Assembly (NCBI GenBank): GCA_965243805.1
Contig: OZ251577.1
Span: 372,001-436,000 of the forward strand
Length of the DNA: 64,000 nucleotides
Source: CATQHQ01 sp965243805
GTDB lineage: Bacteria; Gemmatimonadota; Gemmatimonadetes; Longimicrobiales; Gaopeijiaceae
Direction of reading: 5' to 3'
How positions within the stretch are numbered: the first letter of the stretch is position 1; the number at the start of each line of letters is the position of its first letter. Under the pieces are notes generated by a model. It saw only the letters and a list, made by a program, of their open reading frames with translations, made no database searches and was not told where the DNA came from. Below, piece after piece: positions 40,216 through 48,692 of the stretch. Position numbers and translations under genes: made by a program.

Positions 40216-41481
40216 ATGGCAATCAAGAACGCGATCCAGTCCGTGGTGCGGTCCCTGTACATCCGCGCTCGTCTGGCCCAGGAGCGCCGTCGCTACGGTG
40301 TGGCTTGGTGGCCGCTGACGCCCGACTACTTGGCCGATCCATACCCGGCGTACCGCAGGCTTCGGGAGATCGACCCGTACCATCCTAGCCTCGTGACGGG
40401 CCAGTTGGTGGTTTCCCGCTACGAGGACGTGGATCGGATTCTCCGGGACCACAAGCACTTCGGCAACGACTTCACCAAGGGTGGCACGCCCAGGCAGATG
40501 AAGACGCGCAGCAAGCTCCAGAAGAGCATGCTGTCGCTGGATCCGCCGGATCACACGCGGTTGCGGGGGTTGGTCAGCCGGGCGTTCACACCGCGCTCCG
40601 TGGCCGAGATGGAGGGGTTCGTTCGCGACACGGCGCACGATCTGCTGGACGCGGTGGCGGACCGGAGCGAGTGCGACCTGATGCCGTCCTTCGCCATGCC
40701 CTTGCCGACTTTGGTGATCGCCCGGATGATCGGCGTCCCGTCGGACGATCTTCCCCGCTTCAAGGTGTGGTCGAATCGCTTCGCCCGGGTGCTGGAGCCG
40801 ATCATCTCGGAGCGGGAGCAGCAGCAGATCTTTCGGACCGAGAGGGAATTCGCCGACTACTTCTCGGCGATCATCAAGGAGCGGCGGAAGGAGCCGCGGG
40901 ACGACTTGGTCACGCGCCTCGTGCAGGCCGAGGACGAAGGCGACCGCCTCACCTCCGACGAGACCAAGGTGATGCTGCGGCTCTTGCTGGTGGCCGGCAA
41001 CGAGACCACCACCAACCTGATCGGCAACGGGATGCTGGCGCTACTCCGGCACCCGGACCAGCTGGCGGCACTGCGGGACCAGCCGGAGCAAATCCCGGCC
41101 GCCGTGGAGGAGCTGTTGCGCTACGACTCCCCCGTGCAGGTGGACGCGCGGACGGCGGTCCAGGAGATGGAGATCGGCGGCAGGCAGGTAAGGGCGGGCT
41201 CGCGGCTGGCCCTGCTGATCGGCGGTGCCAACCACGACCCGGAGCGCTTCGAGCGTCCTGACGAGCTGGACGTGACGCGCTCCGATTCGGGCAACATCTC
41301 CTTTGGGCGCGGCATCCACCACTGTCTGGGAGCCGCACTCGCCAGGCTCGAGGCCCGCATCGCCTTCGAGACCCTACTGGAGCGGTTCGCTGACATCCGT
41401 CTGGTTGGCCCGCCACCCGAGTTCCGCCGCACGATCGTGCTGCGGGGGCTGAAGCATCTGCAGGTGCGGGTGCGCGGGTAG
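40216..41481 (+). CDS. Cytochrome P450
   Basis: A 421-residue soluble bacterial P450 (CYP). The haem-binding loop FGRGIHHCLGAALAR has the thiolate at Cys370; the I-helix oxygen-activation motif is AGNETTTN, and the ExxR motif is in EELLRYD. The N-terminal half has the usual DPYPAYRRLRE and LDPPDHTRLRGLVSRAFTPR. It needs external ferredoxin or flavodoxin partners that are not in the window. No neighbouring gene suggests a substrate. The frame is open upstream into the divergent propeller gene but the ATG at 40216 is well placed before the conserved region. Confidence 0.95.
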   Translation: MAIKNAIQSVVRSLYIRARLAQERRRYGVAWWPLTPDYLADPYPAYRRLREIDPYHPSLVTGQLVVSRYEDVDRILRDHKHFGNDFTKGGTPRQMKTRSKLQKSMLSLDPPDHTRLRGLVSRAFTPRSVAEMEGFVRDTAHDLLDAVADRSECDLMPSFAMPLPTLVIARMIGVPSDDLPRFKVWSNRFARVLEPIISEREQQQIFRTEREFADYFSAIIKERRKEPRDDLVTRLVQAEDEGDRLTSDETKVMLRLLLVAGNETTTNLIGNGMLALLRHPDQLAALRDQPEQIPAAVEELLRYDSPVQVDARTAVQEMEIGGRQVRAGSRLALLIGGANHDPERFERPDELDVTRSDSGNISFGRGIHHCLGAALARLEARIAFETLLERFADIRLVGPPPEFRRTIVLRGLKHLQVRVRG

Positions 41482-41502
41482 GGGCCGCCGAGCCGGAGAA
41501 CG

Positions 41503-41793
41503 CTACCGAATCCGCTGTTCGGACGCCCTGATCTCCGCCTTCAGGCGAGCATCGAACCGGTCAATCTTGGCCTTCAGGTTAGCCCCGAATCGGTCGATCT
41601 TCGCCTTCAGGTTAGCCTCGAACTGGTCGATCTTCGCCTTCAGGTTGGCCTCGAACCGGTGAATCTCCGCCCTCAGGCTAGCCTCAACCTGGTCGATCTG
41701 CTTCCGTGTCTGGCGGTGCTGGCCGTTCAGCCAAACCAAGGCGGCCACGAAGCCAGCTAGCCCAGCCCACGTGTCGATCCACTCCAATCCCAT
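41503..41793 (-). CDS. Short membrane-anchored hendecad coiled-coil protein
   Basis: A 96-residue protein. The ATG at 41793 has a strong GGGAGG site upstream; longer starts are open but poorer. One hydrophobic helix (TWAGLAGFVAALVWL, about residues 6-20) is followed by a pure coiled coil of 11-residue repeats, FEANLKAKIDR, about five copies with a matching 33-bp DNA repeat. An 11-residue (hendecad) phase gives a slightly right-handed or straight coil. No function is known. A larger protein with a similar plan is encoded at 52548-53837. Confidence 0.72.
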   Translation of the reverse strand: MGLEWIDTWAGLAGFVAALVWLNGQHRQTRKQIDQVEASLRAEIHRFEANLKAKIDQFEANLKAKIDRFGANLKAKIDRFDARLKAEIRASEQRIR

Positions 41794-41885
41794 CTGGATG
41801 CCTCCCGTCCCCCGGCGGTTGCTCCGCCTCTTCGACTGAAGATACCACGACGCACCCAACAGCGAAACCGCAGGGCCGGAACTCC

Positions 41886-42701
41886 TCACCCTCCCGTGTT
41901 CCAGTGCGTCTTCCAGTCGAAGCTGCTGGTGAAGAGAAAGACCCTGGGGCTCTCCAGAACGGTTACAACGGCGACGACCGAATCCATCTCCACCGACTCG
42001 ATGTGCTCGTTCGGCATCCACCGTCCGTTCACGTACAGCTGTCCGCATCCTTGGACGACGATCAGAACGCACACTTCGCGGCCGTGGGAAACGGGGATGT
42101 AGAGCCATCGCAGCATCTCCGTGTTGTCCCGGCTCTTCTCTTGCGCCTCCTTCAGTCGGCGGCCCCGGATCATGCGAAAGCCCTTCATGGCGTAGGGCGA
42201 TCCTAGGAACTCGCGGTGGAGCCAGTTCAACGTAGTCTCGTTGTCGACGGTCACCTCCAGACCCTCCAGGCCGATCGGGTCCGGATGCAGCGTGAAGTCC
42301 ACGGCGTAGCGAGCTTCCGCAGCAACGGCCAGCAACGGCGAGCGCAACTCCTGATAGCCGAGGCGGTAGGTGAGGCAGTAGTAGTTTCCGGGAGCCGGTG
42401 CCCGAACCGTGAAGTTTCCGAAGCTGTCGCCGATCGTGGTGGCCACCAGAGCCCCGTCCTCGTCGAAGAGGGCCACCTCGGGGTAGATCACCGGTGCGCC
42501 CGTCGCCGCGTCCACCACCCTGCCCGCGATCTCCTGGGCAGCAACCGGACGAGGCCCCGCCAGCAGGAGCGTGGCGACCACTCCCGCCACCACGCCGGCC
42601 GCCGTTGCCGAGGCGGTTTGCGCTATCGCGTCAGCGGCCCAGCCAACCCAGGACGACCCGGGCCGCCGCCGACAGAACCACCGTGAACCCCTGCGAACCA
42701 T
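41886..42701 (-). CDS. Carboxypeptidase-regulatory-like domain secreted protein
   Basis: A 271-residue protein with a long N-terminal signal region (cleavage after PRPVAAQ near residue 56). A CarboxypepD_reg-like beta domain follows: EIAGRVVDAATGAPVIYPEVALFDEDG and NYYCLTYRLGYQEL (about residues 57-130). The rest, including GFRMIRGRRLKEAQEK and YVNGRWMP, resembles the plug-like tail of proteins related to TonB receptors. No barrel is present. The ATG overlaps the end of the upstream lipoprotein gene by 71 bp, so the start is uncertain. Confidence 0.75.
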   Translation of the reverse strand: MVRRGSRWFCRRRPGSSWVGWAADAIAQTASATAAGVVAGVVATLLLAGPRPVAAQEIAGRVVDAATGAPVIYPEVALFDEDGALVATTIGDSFGNFTVRAPAPGNYYCLTYRLGYQELRSPLLAVAAEARYAVDFTLHPDPIGLEGLEVTVDNETTLNWLHREFLGSPYAMKGFRMIRGRRLKEAQEKSRDNTEMLRWLYIPVSHGREVCVLIVVQGCGQLYVNGRWMPNEHIESVEMDSVVAVVTVLESPRVFLFTSSFDWKTHWNTGG

Positions 42702-43176
42702 CTCCGTCTCCGTTGCCTTGGCCGTCGCTTCCCCCTTGGATGCCCAGGGCGGCCCAGGCCATGAGCGCGGCGCCGCCCGCTACTCCTGCCCCCAGTGCTA
42801 CGCTTCGCCCCGTCGAGAACTCCTTGAACTCCACGCTCGACAGCTCGGCGCGGGCGACTCGAAAGGTGTCGAACCGAACGTACTGCTGGAATGCGCTGAT
42901 CTCCCTGCTGAGGCGCGCCTCCAGCACCAGCGTGTCTCCCGCCGAATCCAGGATCGTGCCCTCCACGGAGATCGTCTCCGGGGGCGCGTTGGGATCGGCA
43001 ACCGCCGATTGCACGGGCACCCTCACCCTAGCCACGGTTCCCGGCGCGGGGGTCTGGACGGGAATGTACCGGTAGCAACCGGAGAGGAGGACGGCGCCCA
43101 GCAACCAAACGGTCCCGCCGAACCGCCGAAGCGCAACCGTCTTCGGTGCCGGCGTACAACCGAGTGACCTCCTCAC
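42631..43176 (-). CDS. Lipoprotein of unknown function
   Basis: A 181-residue lipoprotein when started at the GTG at 43176; the lipobox is LLGAVLLSGCYRY. An in-frame ATG at 43305 exists but would put the signal peptide 60 residues in. The mature domain is strand-rich (VARVRVPVQ, SVEGTILDSAGDTLVLEARL) and ends in a hydrophobic helix and a Gly/Asp-rich tail (GSDGQGNGDGDGSQG). Proteins of this layout occur repeatedly in Gemmatimonadota and are uncharacterised. Confidence 0.65.
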   Translation of the reverse strand: MRRSLGCTPAPKTVALRRFGGTVWLLGAVLLSGCYRYIPVQTPAPGTVARVRVPVQSAVADPNAPPETISVEGTILDSAGDTLVLEARLSREISAFQQYVRFDTFRVARAELSSVEFKEFSTGRSVALGAGVAGGAALMAWAALGIQGGSDGQGNGDGDGSQGFTVVLSAAARVVLGWLGR

Positions 43177-43334
43177 CGCCCACCACACTCGCTCCCAGCC
43201 CAGCCGGAGCAACGGCACGGTGAGGTTGCGCCAGCCCCATCCGGCCGGGTGGCAACGGAAGTGCCCGGACGAAGTACTGACCGATAGGCCCGTCGTAGGC
43301 CGCATGGTCTGATGTCCCACCGCCTTCTGCGGAG

Positions 43335-43508
43335 TTAGATCAGTGTGTCGACCTCGTCGCAGGGGCCGATCCACACCGTGCCGCCGGGGTACACCACCTT
43401 ACAGGTGGAGTAGACTCCCCGCCCGACCTCCCTACCGTACAGGTAGGCGAGCCCGAGGGAGGCGACGAACATCGTCAGGAACACCCAGAATCCGATCTTC
43501 AACCTCAT
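43335..43508 (-). CDS. Small single-span membrane protein (57 aa)
   Basis: This gene is below common length cut-offs. The ATG at 43508 follows an AGAGGA site by 8 bp, and the frame ends at TAA 43337-43335. The product starts MRLKIGFWVFLTMFVASLGL, a basic N-terminus with one membrane helix, then YLYGREVGRGVYSTCKVVYPGG and a short tail VWIGPCDEVDTLI with two cysteines that could form a disulfide outside the membrane. I do not recognise a family. The tail lies immediately upstream of the lipoprotein gene on the same strand. Confidence 0.65.
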   Translation of the reverse strand: MRLKIGFWVFLTMFVASLGLAYLYGREVGRGVYSTCKVVYPGGTVWIGPCDEVDTLI

Positions 43509-43659
43509 GGAACTATCCTCTTGCTATGCCCCGAAGGGCGGTGAGTGCTCGCATCGAGTGCGGTCACGCGCGTGACCGCACTCGAGCGAAGCGAATCATC
43601 TGGAGGGTAAGACATCCTCTGCTTGGGTGCAACCCCCAGCCGTTTCGGTCACCCGCAGC

Positions 43660-43950
43660 TGCATCACCGGCAAGTGCCGATCTCGTCGCCGACCAGCAGC
43701 GACGGGTGGGTCAGCGTCTTGAGCCGCTGCTTGAGGCGCCCCGCCGCTTGGGCTTCCTCCAGCGACTCCACCAAGCTGGGCAGCGTGCCGTAGTAGATCC
43801 GCCGCACACCCTGCGCCGCCGCGACGGCCAAGCTGATCGCTAGGTGCGTCTTGCCCACGCCCGGCGGGCCCAGGAACACGACGTTGCTCCTTGCGCGCCA
43901 CGAACCCCAGTTCGTGCAGCGACGCGATTGGAAGGCGAAGTCGTACTCAC
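43660..43950 (-). pseudogene. IS21-family IstB remnant
   Basis: A fragment of the AAA+ helper of IS21 transposition. The Walker A region NVVFLGPPGVGKTHLAISLAVAAAQG and Walker B LLVGDEIG are readable, but the upstream part (IASLHELGFVARKE) is in another frame, and everything after DEIG is missing. It is therefore frameshifted and 3'-truncated. Confidence 0.85.
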
Positions 43951-44098
43951 TCCTCGAGCGTCTTGAGCACTGGCAGGCGGCTCGATCGCATCGCCGTGGC
44001 CAGCCGACGGCTGTTGCGCAGCGCGACCTGCGCCGCCAGCAGCTCCTCGATCGCTTCGGCCGCCGTAGTCGCGCCGCGGTCCCTGCGCGACAGCCTCT

Positions 44099-44857
44099 TC
44101 ATGACGCGACCTCCGCGATCCTGGTGTATTCGGCCAGCGGTCGCCGCTCCACCACCACGAGAGGACCGCCCGAGCTGGACGCCGCCTGCGGGGCCGCGAC
44201 GGCGACCACCGAGCGGTAGGGCCGAGGTGCCAGGGGCAGGAGCCGACGCCGCTCGTCCTCGAAGCGCGCCACGGGCCGCTGCATCAGCGTGCCGTGGACC
44301 CGGACGTTGGCCACCGTGTCCAGCCAGCGGCGAGCCCGAGCGTTGAGGTCGTCGTCGGAGACGAACTCCCGACCGTAGAAGAAGCTGCTGCGCACGTAGC
44401 TGATCGGTCGCTCCACCTTCCCCTTCGTCTGCGCACGGCCCGCCCTGCACGCCCGGATGCGGAAGCCCCAGTGGGTGCTGAACCGCAGGAACTCCCGGTT
44501 CTCCAGCAGCCGCCCGCCCTCGCGGCGGTGGTCGCCCACGGCGACCGCCCGCATCTGGTTGAAGAGCAACTCCAAGGGCACGCGCCCGAAGAACGCGAAC
44601 GCCGCCTCCAGACCCCGCACGACCGTCTCCATCGTCTGCCGCTCGTAGTACTGGAGCCACAGCATCCGCGAGTAGCCCAGCACCACCACCAGCCCGTGCC
44701 GCATGGGCTCGGCGTCGAGCTCCCGGTTCAGCCAGCCGTCTCGATCCACGGTAGACCTTCCTCCGGCCCACCCCCGACGCGATGGGCGATCTTCCGCCTT
44801 CAGAGCCCCCTGCTCCAGATAGTGTCGCAGGAGCACTCGCCCCTCCCTCCTGAACAT
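44099..44857 (-). pseudogene. IS21-family IstA transposase remnant
   Basis: An open 253-codon stretch holding the C-terminal half of an IS21 transposase: VVVLGYSRMLWLQYYERQTMETVVRGL, FGRVPLELLFNQMRAV, the catalytic glutamate in QTKGKVERPISYV and the end motif NVRVHGTLMQRPVARF. The N-terminus keeps the start of the family's DNA-binding part (MFRREGRVLLRHYLEQGALKAE), then breaks: the expected DNA-binding helix continues in another frame, and the first catalytic aspartate region is deleted. The gene is not functional. Confidence 0.88.
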
Positions 44858-44899
44858 CGCGTCTTCTCCGAGTTGGAATGAAGACGCAGCGTAGGTGAT

Positions 44900-44926
44900 C
44901 CCCCCTCCCCCCCCCCCCCCCCCCCC
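44900..44926 (+). repeat. Homopolymer C tract (20 C)
   Basis: Bases 44907-44926 are 20 consecutive C residues, preceded by one T and a further six C. It sits at the left edge of the IS21 remnant. Length may be uncertain if the assembly is from short reads. Confidence 0.9.
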
Positions 44927-45049
44927 GGAGGCTACCCAACGGGCTCGCGCCACCCCTCGATCAGGAGTCCGAGTGTGCAATTTTCGACGGCCCGTAAACA
45001 GCAGGTCGCCGTGCGTGCGAGGCCACCCGTGGCTCCGGCGGCTCGCCTA

Positions 45050-45215
45050 CCGGTTCCGGCCTACCTGGCCGCGGAGCTCGGTGTCGGCCTGTTGACCCAA
45101 TGGCGGATCGTGGCGCCAAGGGCTCGAAGTCGCGGGCCACCGCCTCCGGCGACCGCCCCGAGCGGATCAGACCGACGACCTGTCGGCGGGACTCAGCCGG
45201 GTACTGCTCGTGCTT
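45050..45215 (-). pseudogene. IS3-family OrfA remnant
   Basis: The segment QKHEQYPAESRRQVVGLIRSGRSPEAVARDFEPLA matches the start of IS3/IS600-type OrfA (a helix-turn-helix beginning), then the frame changes to TIRHWV and again to QQADTELRGQVGRN. The fragment has at least two frameshifts and no OrfB. Confidence 0.75.
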
Positions 45216-45327
45216 CTGGCATCGTGGATCCTCCTTGTCCCCGACCAATAGACATGCCACGAAGCCGGGCCAACTCCACACCTGCTCCCAGTATGCGGCT
45301 TTCGCTTCTGCCTAACGGGCGCCAGCG

Positions 45328-46620
45328 CTACTTCAGCAAGAACCAATAGATCCCGTTCCCAATTGCCCAGACCAGTACCAACAGCAGTACCACCCTCGTC
45401 TGCCATTTCATCCAATCGGCCACATTTGGTCCCCACATCGACTCCAGGCACAAACGTACCAACTCGCCACCGTCGCAACCCGGAAGCGGCAACATGCTGA
45501 CAACGGCGATAAGAATGCTGAGAACGGCCAACACACGGAGATAGCTAGCAATCGGTGCTCGGCCGGACCAGAGATTCCATACGACGCTTCCGACAGACTT
45601 GACGGTAGCAGATTGGACATCAAACACTAACAGTTCGCTAGACCGAGCAAGAATCGTACTTACGGTCCTCACAGTCTCATTGGCACCATGAGCCACCGCT
45701 CGTCCTAGGTCCAAGGAAACTCTGGTATTCGCACCCGCAGGATCAATGCCTAACCATCCATAACGCCTGCCATCTTGCATCACGACAGCGTTCAGCGTTG
45801 CCACCCGGACATCTTGCATCCCTTGCCTCATCACTCCTAACTCGACCCTTTCACCCGGCCGAACTCGTATCTCTTGTTGCATATCTTGCCAGCTGGCGAT
45901 TTGGATACCATCAACGCTAGTAATTACGTCTCCATACTCCAAGCCTGCCGTTTCTCCAGGACTTCCCTCCACCACTCCCCCCACCACTGGGTCTAGCCAC
46001 ACTTGTAACGCATCGGCCATCCTCTCGCGGTCCCGTCTGTCGGTTGGCACCAGGACTTCAATGGTGCTATCTGGGTTGCTGGTAGATATCCGCAGACGCC
46101 CAGGGGATGCACCCACCAGGGCTCTCCGTAGTTCCGACCAAGTACTCGGCGACTCCTGTCCAACGTCGACAACCGTCGCACCTCGCGGTAGCCGAGAGAG
46201 TCCGTAAGATCCTTCAGGAAGCGATGTCACGTCAACATCATACACTCGCGTCGTCCCAACATCCTCAATTCCCCAGACAGCGGACGATCCTGTATAGACC
46301 GCAAACGCGAATAGTATATTCGCGACGGCTCCTGCAACGATCACGCACCCTGCGGCCCAAAGATTCTTGGGAGATACGTCGCTGTGTCCCTGGCCCACAG
46401 AAGTACAACTCGGAGTGTGCACCACCACGTGTCCACCGATTGGAAAGCATGCAACAACATACTCGGTGTCACTACGGTGAAATCGCCACAGAACGGGGCC
46501 AAGTCCTATCTTCACCCGATCGACTTCAACTCCCACTAGTCTTGCGACACCATAGTGGCCACATTCATGCACAAGCGTGACGGCTACGGCGAAGACCACC
46601 ATCATCACAATCCAGCTCAT
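45328..46620 (-). CDS. M50 family site-2 metalloprotease with PDZ domain
   Basis: A 430-residue intramembrane protease related to RseP. The zinc site HECGH is at residues 18-22 in the first helix, and the second metal motif is LPLPGCDGGEL near residue 378 (usual form N-x-x-P-x-P-x-L-D-G). A PDZ domain occupies about residues 215-290 (GGVVEGSPGETAGLEYGDVITSVDG). RseP-type enzymes cut anti-sigma factors or clear signal peptides. The ATG at 46620 has GGAG upstream; a TTG 45 bp earlier is open. GC content is clearly lower than average and IS debris lies next to it, so it may be acquired. No sigma/anti-sigma gene is adjacent. Confidence 0.88.
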   Translation of the reverse strand: MSWIVMMVVFAVAVTLVHECGHYGVARLVGVEVDRVKIGLGPVLWRFHRSDTEYVVACFPIGGHVVVHTPSCTSVGQGHSDVSPKNLWAAGCVIVAGAVANILFAFAVYTGSSAVWGIEDVGTTRVYDVDVTSLPEGSYGLSRLPRGATVVDVGQESPSTWSELRRALVGASPGRLRISTSNPDSTIEVLVPTDRRDRERMADALQVWLDPVVGGVVEGSPGETAGLEYGDVITSVDGIQIASWQDMQQEIRVRPGERVELGVMRQGMQDVRVATLNAVVMQDGRRYGWLGIDPAGANTRVSLDLGRAVAHGANETVRTVSTILARSSELLVFDVQSATVKSVGSVVWNLWSGRAPIASYLRVLAVLSILIAVVSMLPLPGCDGGELVRLCLESMWGPNVADWMKWQTRVVLLLVLVWAIGNGIYWFLLK

Positions 46621-46785
46621 CAGTGTGAGGTCTCCAATGACTACTGCTCCCGCAGGTTGAGGCAAGCGACCAACAGGGCTTCCTTCTGAACGCCAGAATC
46701 CGTGCCTTCCACAAGAATGGTTGGGCCCAAGGTCATTTGTTCCGCAACAGGCCCGTTAGAACCCCTTAGCATCGCTGGAGCTGGC

Positions 46786-47223
46786 TCACAACTCCACATC
46801 CAGCGCACGCGTCAGGTTGTGATTGAAAGCGTATACGAAGTGCCACGGCTCGCCGGGAAAGATGCCGCCGGACTCGGACAGCAGGTTACGGCGGTCCACG
46901 TCCACGTCCACGCTCACCGCCAGGGTGTCCCCATGCACGGACTCGGCCTGGACGAACCACCGACGCTCGACGGAGATGTCGATCACCGTATCCACGGGCA
47001 GATCGTACACCACCGTGTCGGACGCTACTACCGTGACGCGAGTCACCCCACTTTCGGTGGTCCCCGCCACGAACTGCTTGGAGTAGATCACCCGCACCTG
47101 CTTGCTCCGGTCACCCCGCATCTCGAAGGAGATGTTGGTCGGCGTGGGGTCCGTGAAGGCTTCGCACGCGAGCCCCCAGCAAGCGGGAAGGATCAGGGCG
47201 AGCCGAGAGACGCGACGTGTCAT
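46786..47223 (-). CDS. Lipoprotein of unknown function
   Basis: A 145-residue lipoprotein. From the ATG at 47223 (one at 47232 is also in frame) the signal reads RRVSRLALILPACWGLACEAF, with a lipobox-like LAC. The mature protein is a single beta-rich domain (SFEMRGDRSKQVRVIYSKQFVAG, VYDLPVDTVIDISVERRWFVQ). No family recognised. It lies downstream of susD on the same strand, separated by an imperfect hairpin. Confidence 0.7.
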   Translation of the reverse strand: MTRRVSRLALILPACWGLACEAFTDPTPTNISFEMRGDRSKQVRVIYSKQFVAGTTESGVTRVTVVASDTVVYDLPVDTVIDISVERRWFVQAESVHGDTLAVSVDVDVDRRNLLSESGGIFPGEPWHFVYAFNHNLTRALDVEL

Positions 47224-47252
47224 CGGAATCATGCTGCGTGCGGATGGAGGAC

Positions 47253-47302
47253 GGAAACGGGTGCGCCCGCGCATAAAGTCCACGGCGGACGCACCCGTTC
47301 CC
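47253..47302 (-). terminator. Candidate hairpin after susD
   Basis: GGAAACGGGTGCG at 47253-47265 pairs with 47290-47302 (12 of 13 positions) around a 24-bp loop. It lies between the susD stop (47334) and the lipoprotein start (47223). There is no T tract, so it could instead be an attenuator or an RNA-processing site. Confidence 0.4.
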
Positions 47303-47333
47303 TTTCTGCTAGCTGGCTAGCGTCGCGAGGCGA

Positions 47334-48677
47334 TCAGCCCCCGCAACCCTGGCCGTTGAGGTGGCAGTTGGCCCGAATCTCGATGATCGAGATCGGGAGC
47401 ATCGTGCCGGGCCTCGTCGTCGCTGCCGCCGACCCCTCCCACAGCGGATCCGTCATGCCCCAACGGTACATGTCGGCGAGGCGGAGACCCTGCAACAGCA
47501 CGTTCACCCGGCGGGTGTGCTGAAGCATCTCCATGTTGCTGATCTGGCCTGTGAAGGGCGTGAGCTCGTCGAGTGCGCGGATGTGGTTGATCCGCTCCAT
47601 GAACATGGCCTCGTTGCCACCAGCCAGTGCGTTCTCAGCCAAGATGAGCTGCATCATCCTGGAGGACACCAGGGTCAAGTCCGGGTAGACCCCTCCCTTG
47701 TCCAGGTAGCTACCGCCCTTCCACTGGTTCAGCCACTTGATGACTGCGGGATCGTCGACCCCGTCGACTGGGTCCTGAAGGGCAATGCCGTTGATGTCGT
47801 TTTGGGCGTTGCGGGTCGCAACGGAGACGTCGATCTGGTTTTCCTTCCGGTCGTTGACCCAACTAGCCATGGAGTTGGACCTACTCGAACTCGAGAACGA
47901 CAGGTTGAACGTCCAGTCGGACTCGTTGCCTCCGACCGCGGCGAGCACCGCTTCGGCGTCCGCACCGGCTTCCGCGGAACTGGCCAGTCCACTCCCGGAC
48001 GGCGATGGGTTAATTGCGTCCCAGATCGCCCGAGACTGCCGGGCTCGAGCACGCAACGCTCGGGCGGCCACCTCCATGGCGCCGTCCCCTACCCCACCGA
48101 AGCCTGTGATTGCATCGCTGAGTCGGGAGATCGCGCCGTCCAACACTTGGTGCATGTTGGCGTCGCCGACCGGGGCACCGCTCTCGGTCTTGTCCGAGAA
48201 GGCAAAGTCTTCCTGGATCTCGCCGATGACCATGTACATGATCCCCGCGTACAGGTTGGCCCGGGCCAAGTCCGTCCTAAGTGCGTCGCTGGGATTGTTC
48301 CCCACGTGCTCCGTCAGGATCTCGATTGCCTCGTCGGCCATCCACCGTCCCTGTCCCATTGCCGGGAAGGGGCCGTCGATGAACTCGTTGTACGGGTCGT
48401 CCACGAAGCCGTGGTCCAACGACAGCCATGCGTCGCGGGACCCGATCCAGCTCATCTCGTCGGAGGCGACGAGGTAGGGCTGCCAGGACTGGGAGACGGA
48501 CGACGAGACCAGCGTCAGCGCCCCGTTCACCACGGCGTTGGCCGCGGCCTCCTGCCTCACGTCCTCTTCGACCAGGTCGTTCGGGTTGCTGACGTCCAGA
48601 AGGTCGCCGCAACCCCCGAGCGCGAGCGCCGCCACCATCCAGGCGGCGGAAGCTCTGATGATTCGGATTCTCTTCAT
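47334..48677 (-). CDS. RagB/SusD family nutrient-binding outer-membrane lipoprotein
   Basis: A 447-residue SusD-like surface lipoprotein that captures ligands for its TonB partner. The lipobox is VAALALGGCGDLLDVSNPNDL, and SusD landmarks follow: an alpha-helical TPR-like core (SDALRTDLARANLYAGIMYMVIGE), a long coil of Ala/Ser-rich helices, the SYLDKGG...PYPDLTLVSSRMMQLILAENAL region and the C-terminal RRVNVLLQGLRLADMYRWG. The ligand cannot be deduced. It begins 15 bp after susC on the same strand, the standard order. Confidence 0.92.
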   Translation of the reverse strand: MKRIRIIRASAAWMVAALALGGCGDLLDVSNPNDLVEEDVRQEAAANAVVNGALTLVSSSVSQSWQPYLVASDEMSWIGSRDAWLSLDHGFVDDPYNEFIDGPFPAMGQGRWMADEAIEILTEHVGNNPSDALRTDLARANLYAGIMYMVIGEIQEDFAFSDKTESGAPVGDANMHQVLDGAISRLSDAITGFGGVGDGAMEVAARALRARARQSRAIWDAINPSPSGSGLASSAEAGADAEAVLAAVGGNESDWTFNLSFSSSSRSNSMASWVNDRKENQIDVSVATRNAQNDINGIALQDPVDGVDDPAVIKWLNQWKGGSYLDKGGVYPDLTLVSSRMMQLILAENALAGGNEAMFMERINHIRALDELTPFTGQISNMEMLQHTRRVNVLLQGLRLADMYRWGMTDPLWEGSAAATTRPGTMLPISIIEIRANCHLNGQGCGG

Positions 48678-48692
48678 GATTTGTCGTCCCCC

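Noticed and set aside
36999..40388. Plus-strand frame of over 1100 codons opposite the propeller gene
   Set aside because: Composition is dominated by Val/Arg/His/Asp as in codon-position shadows, and the minus-strand gene has a signal peptide and Asp-box repeats.
41482..41502. Terminator after the P450 gene
   Set aside because: The short spacer contains no stable stem followed by T residues.
43590..44860. Complete IS21 element
   Set aside because: istB is frameshifted and truncated, istA has an internal deletion, and no clear terminal repeats are visible.
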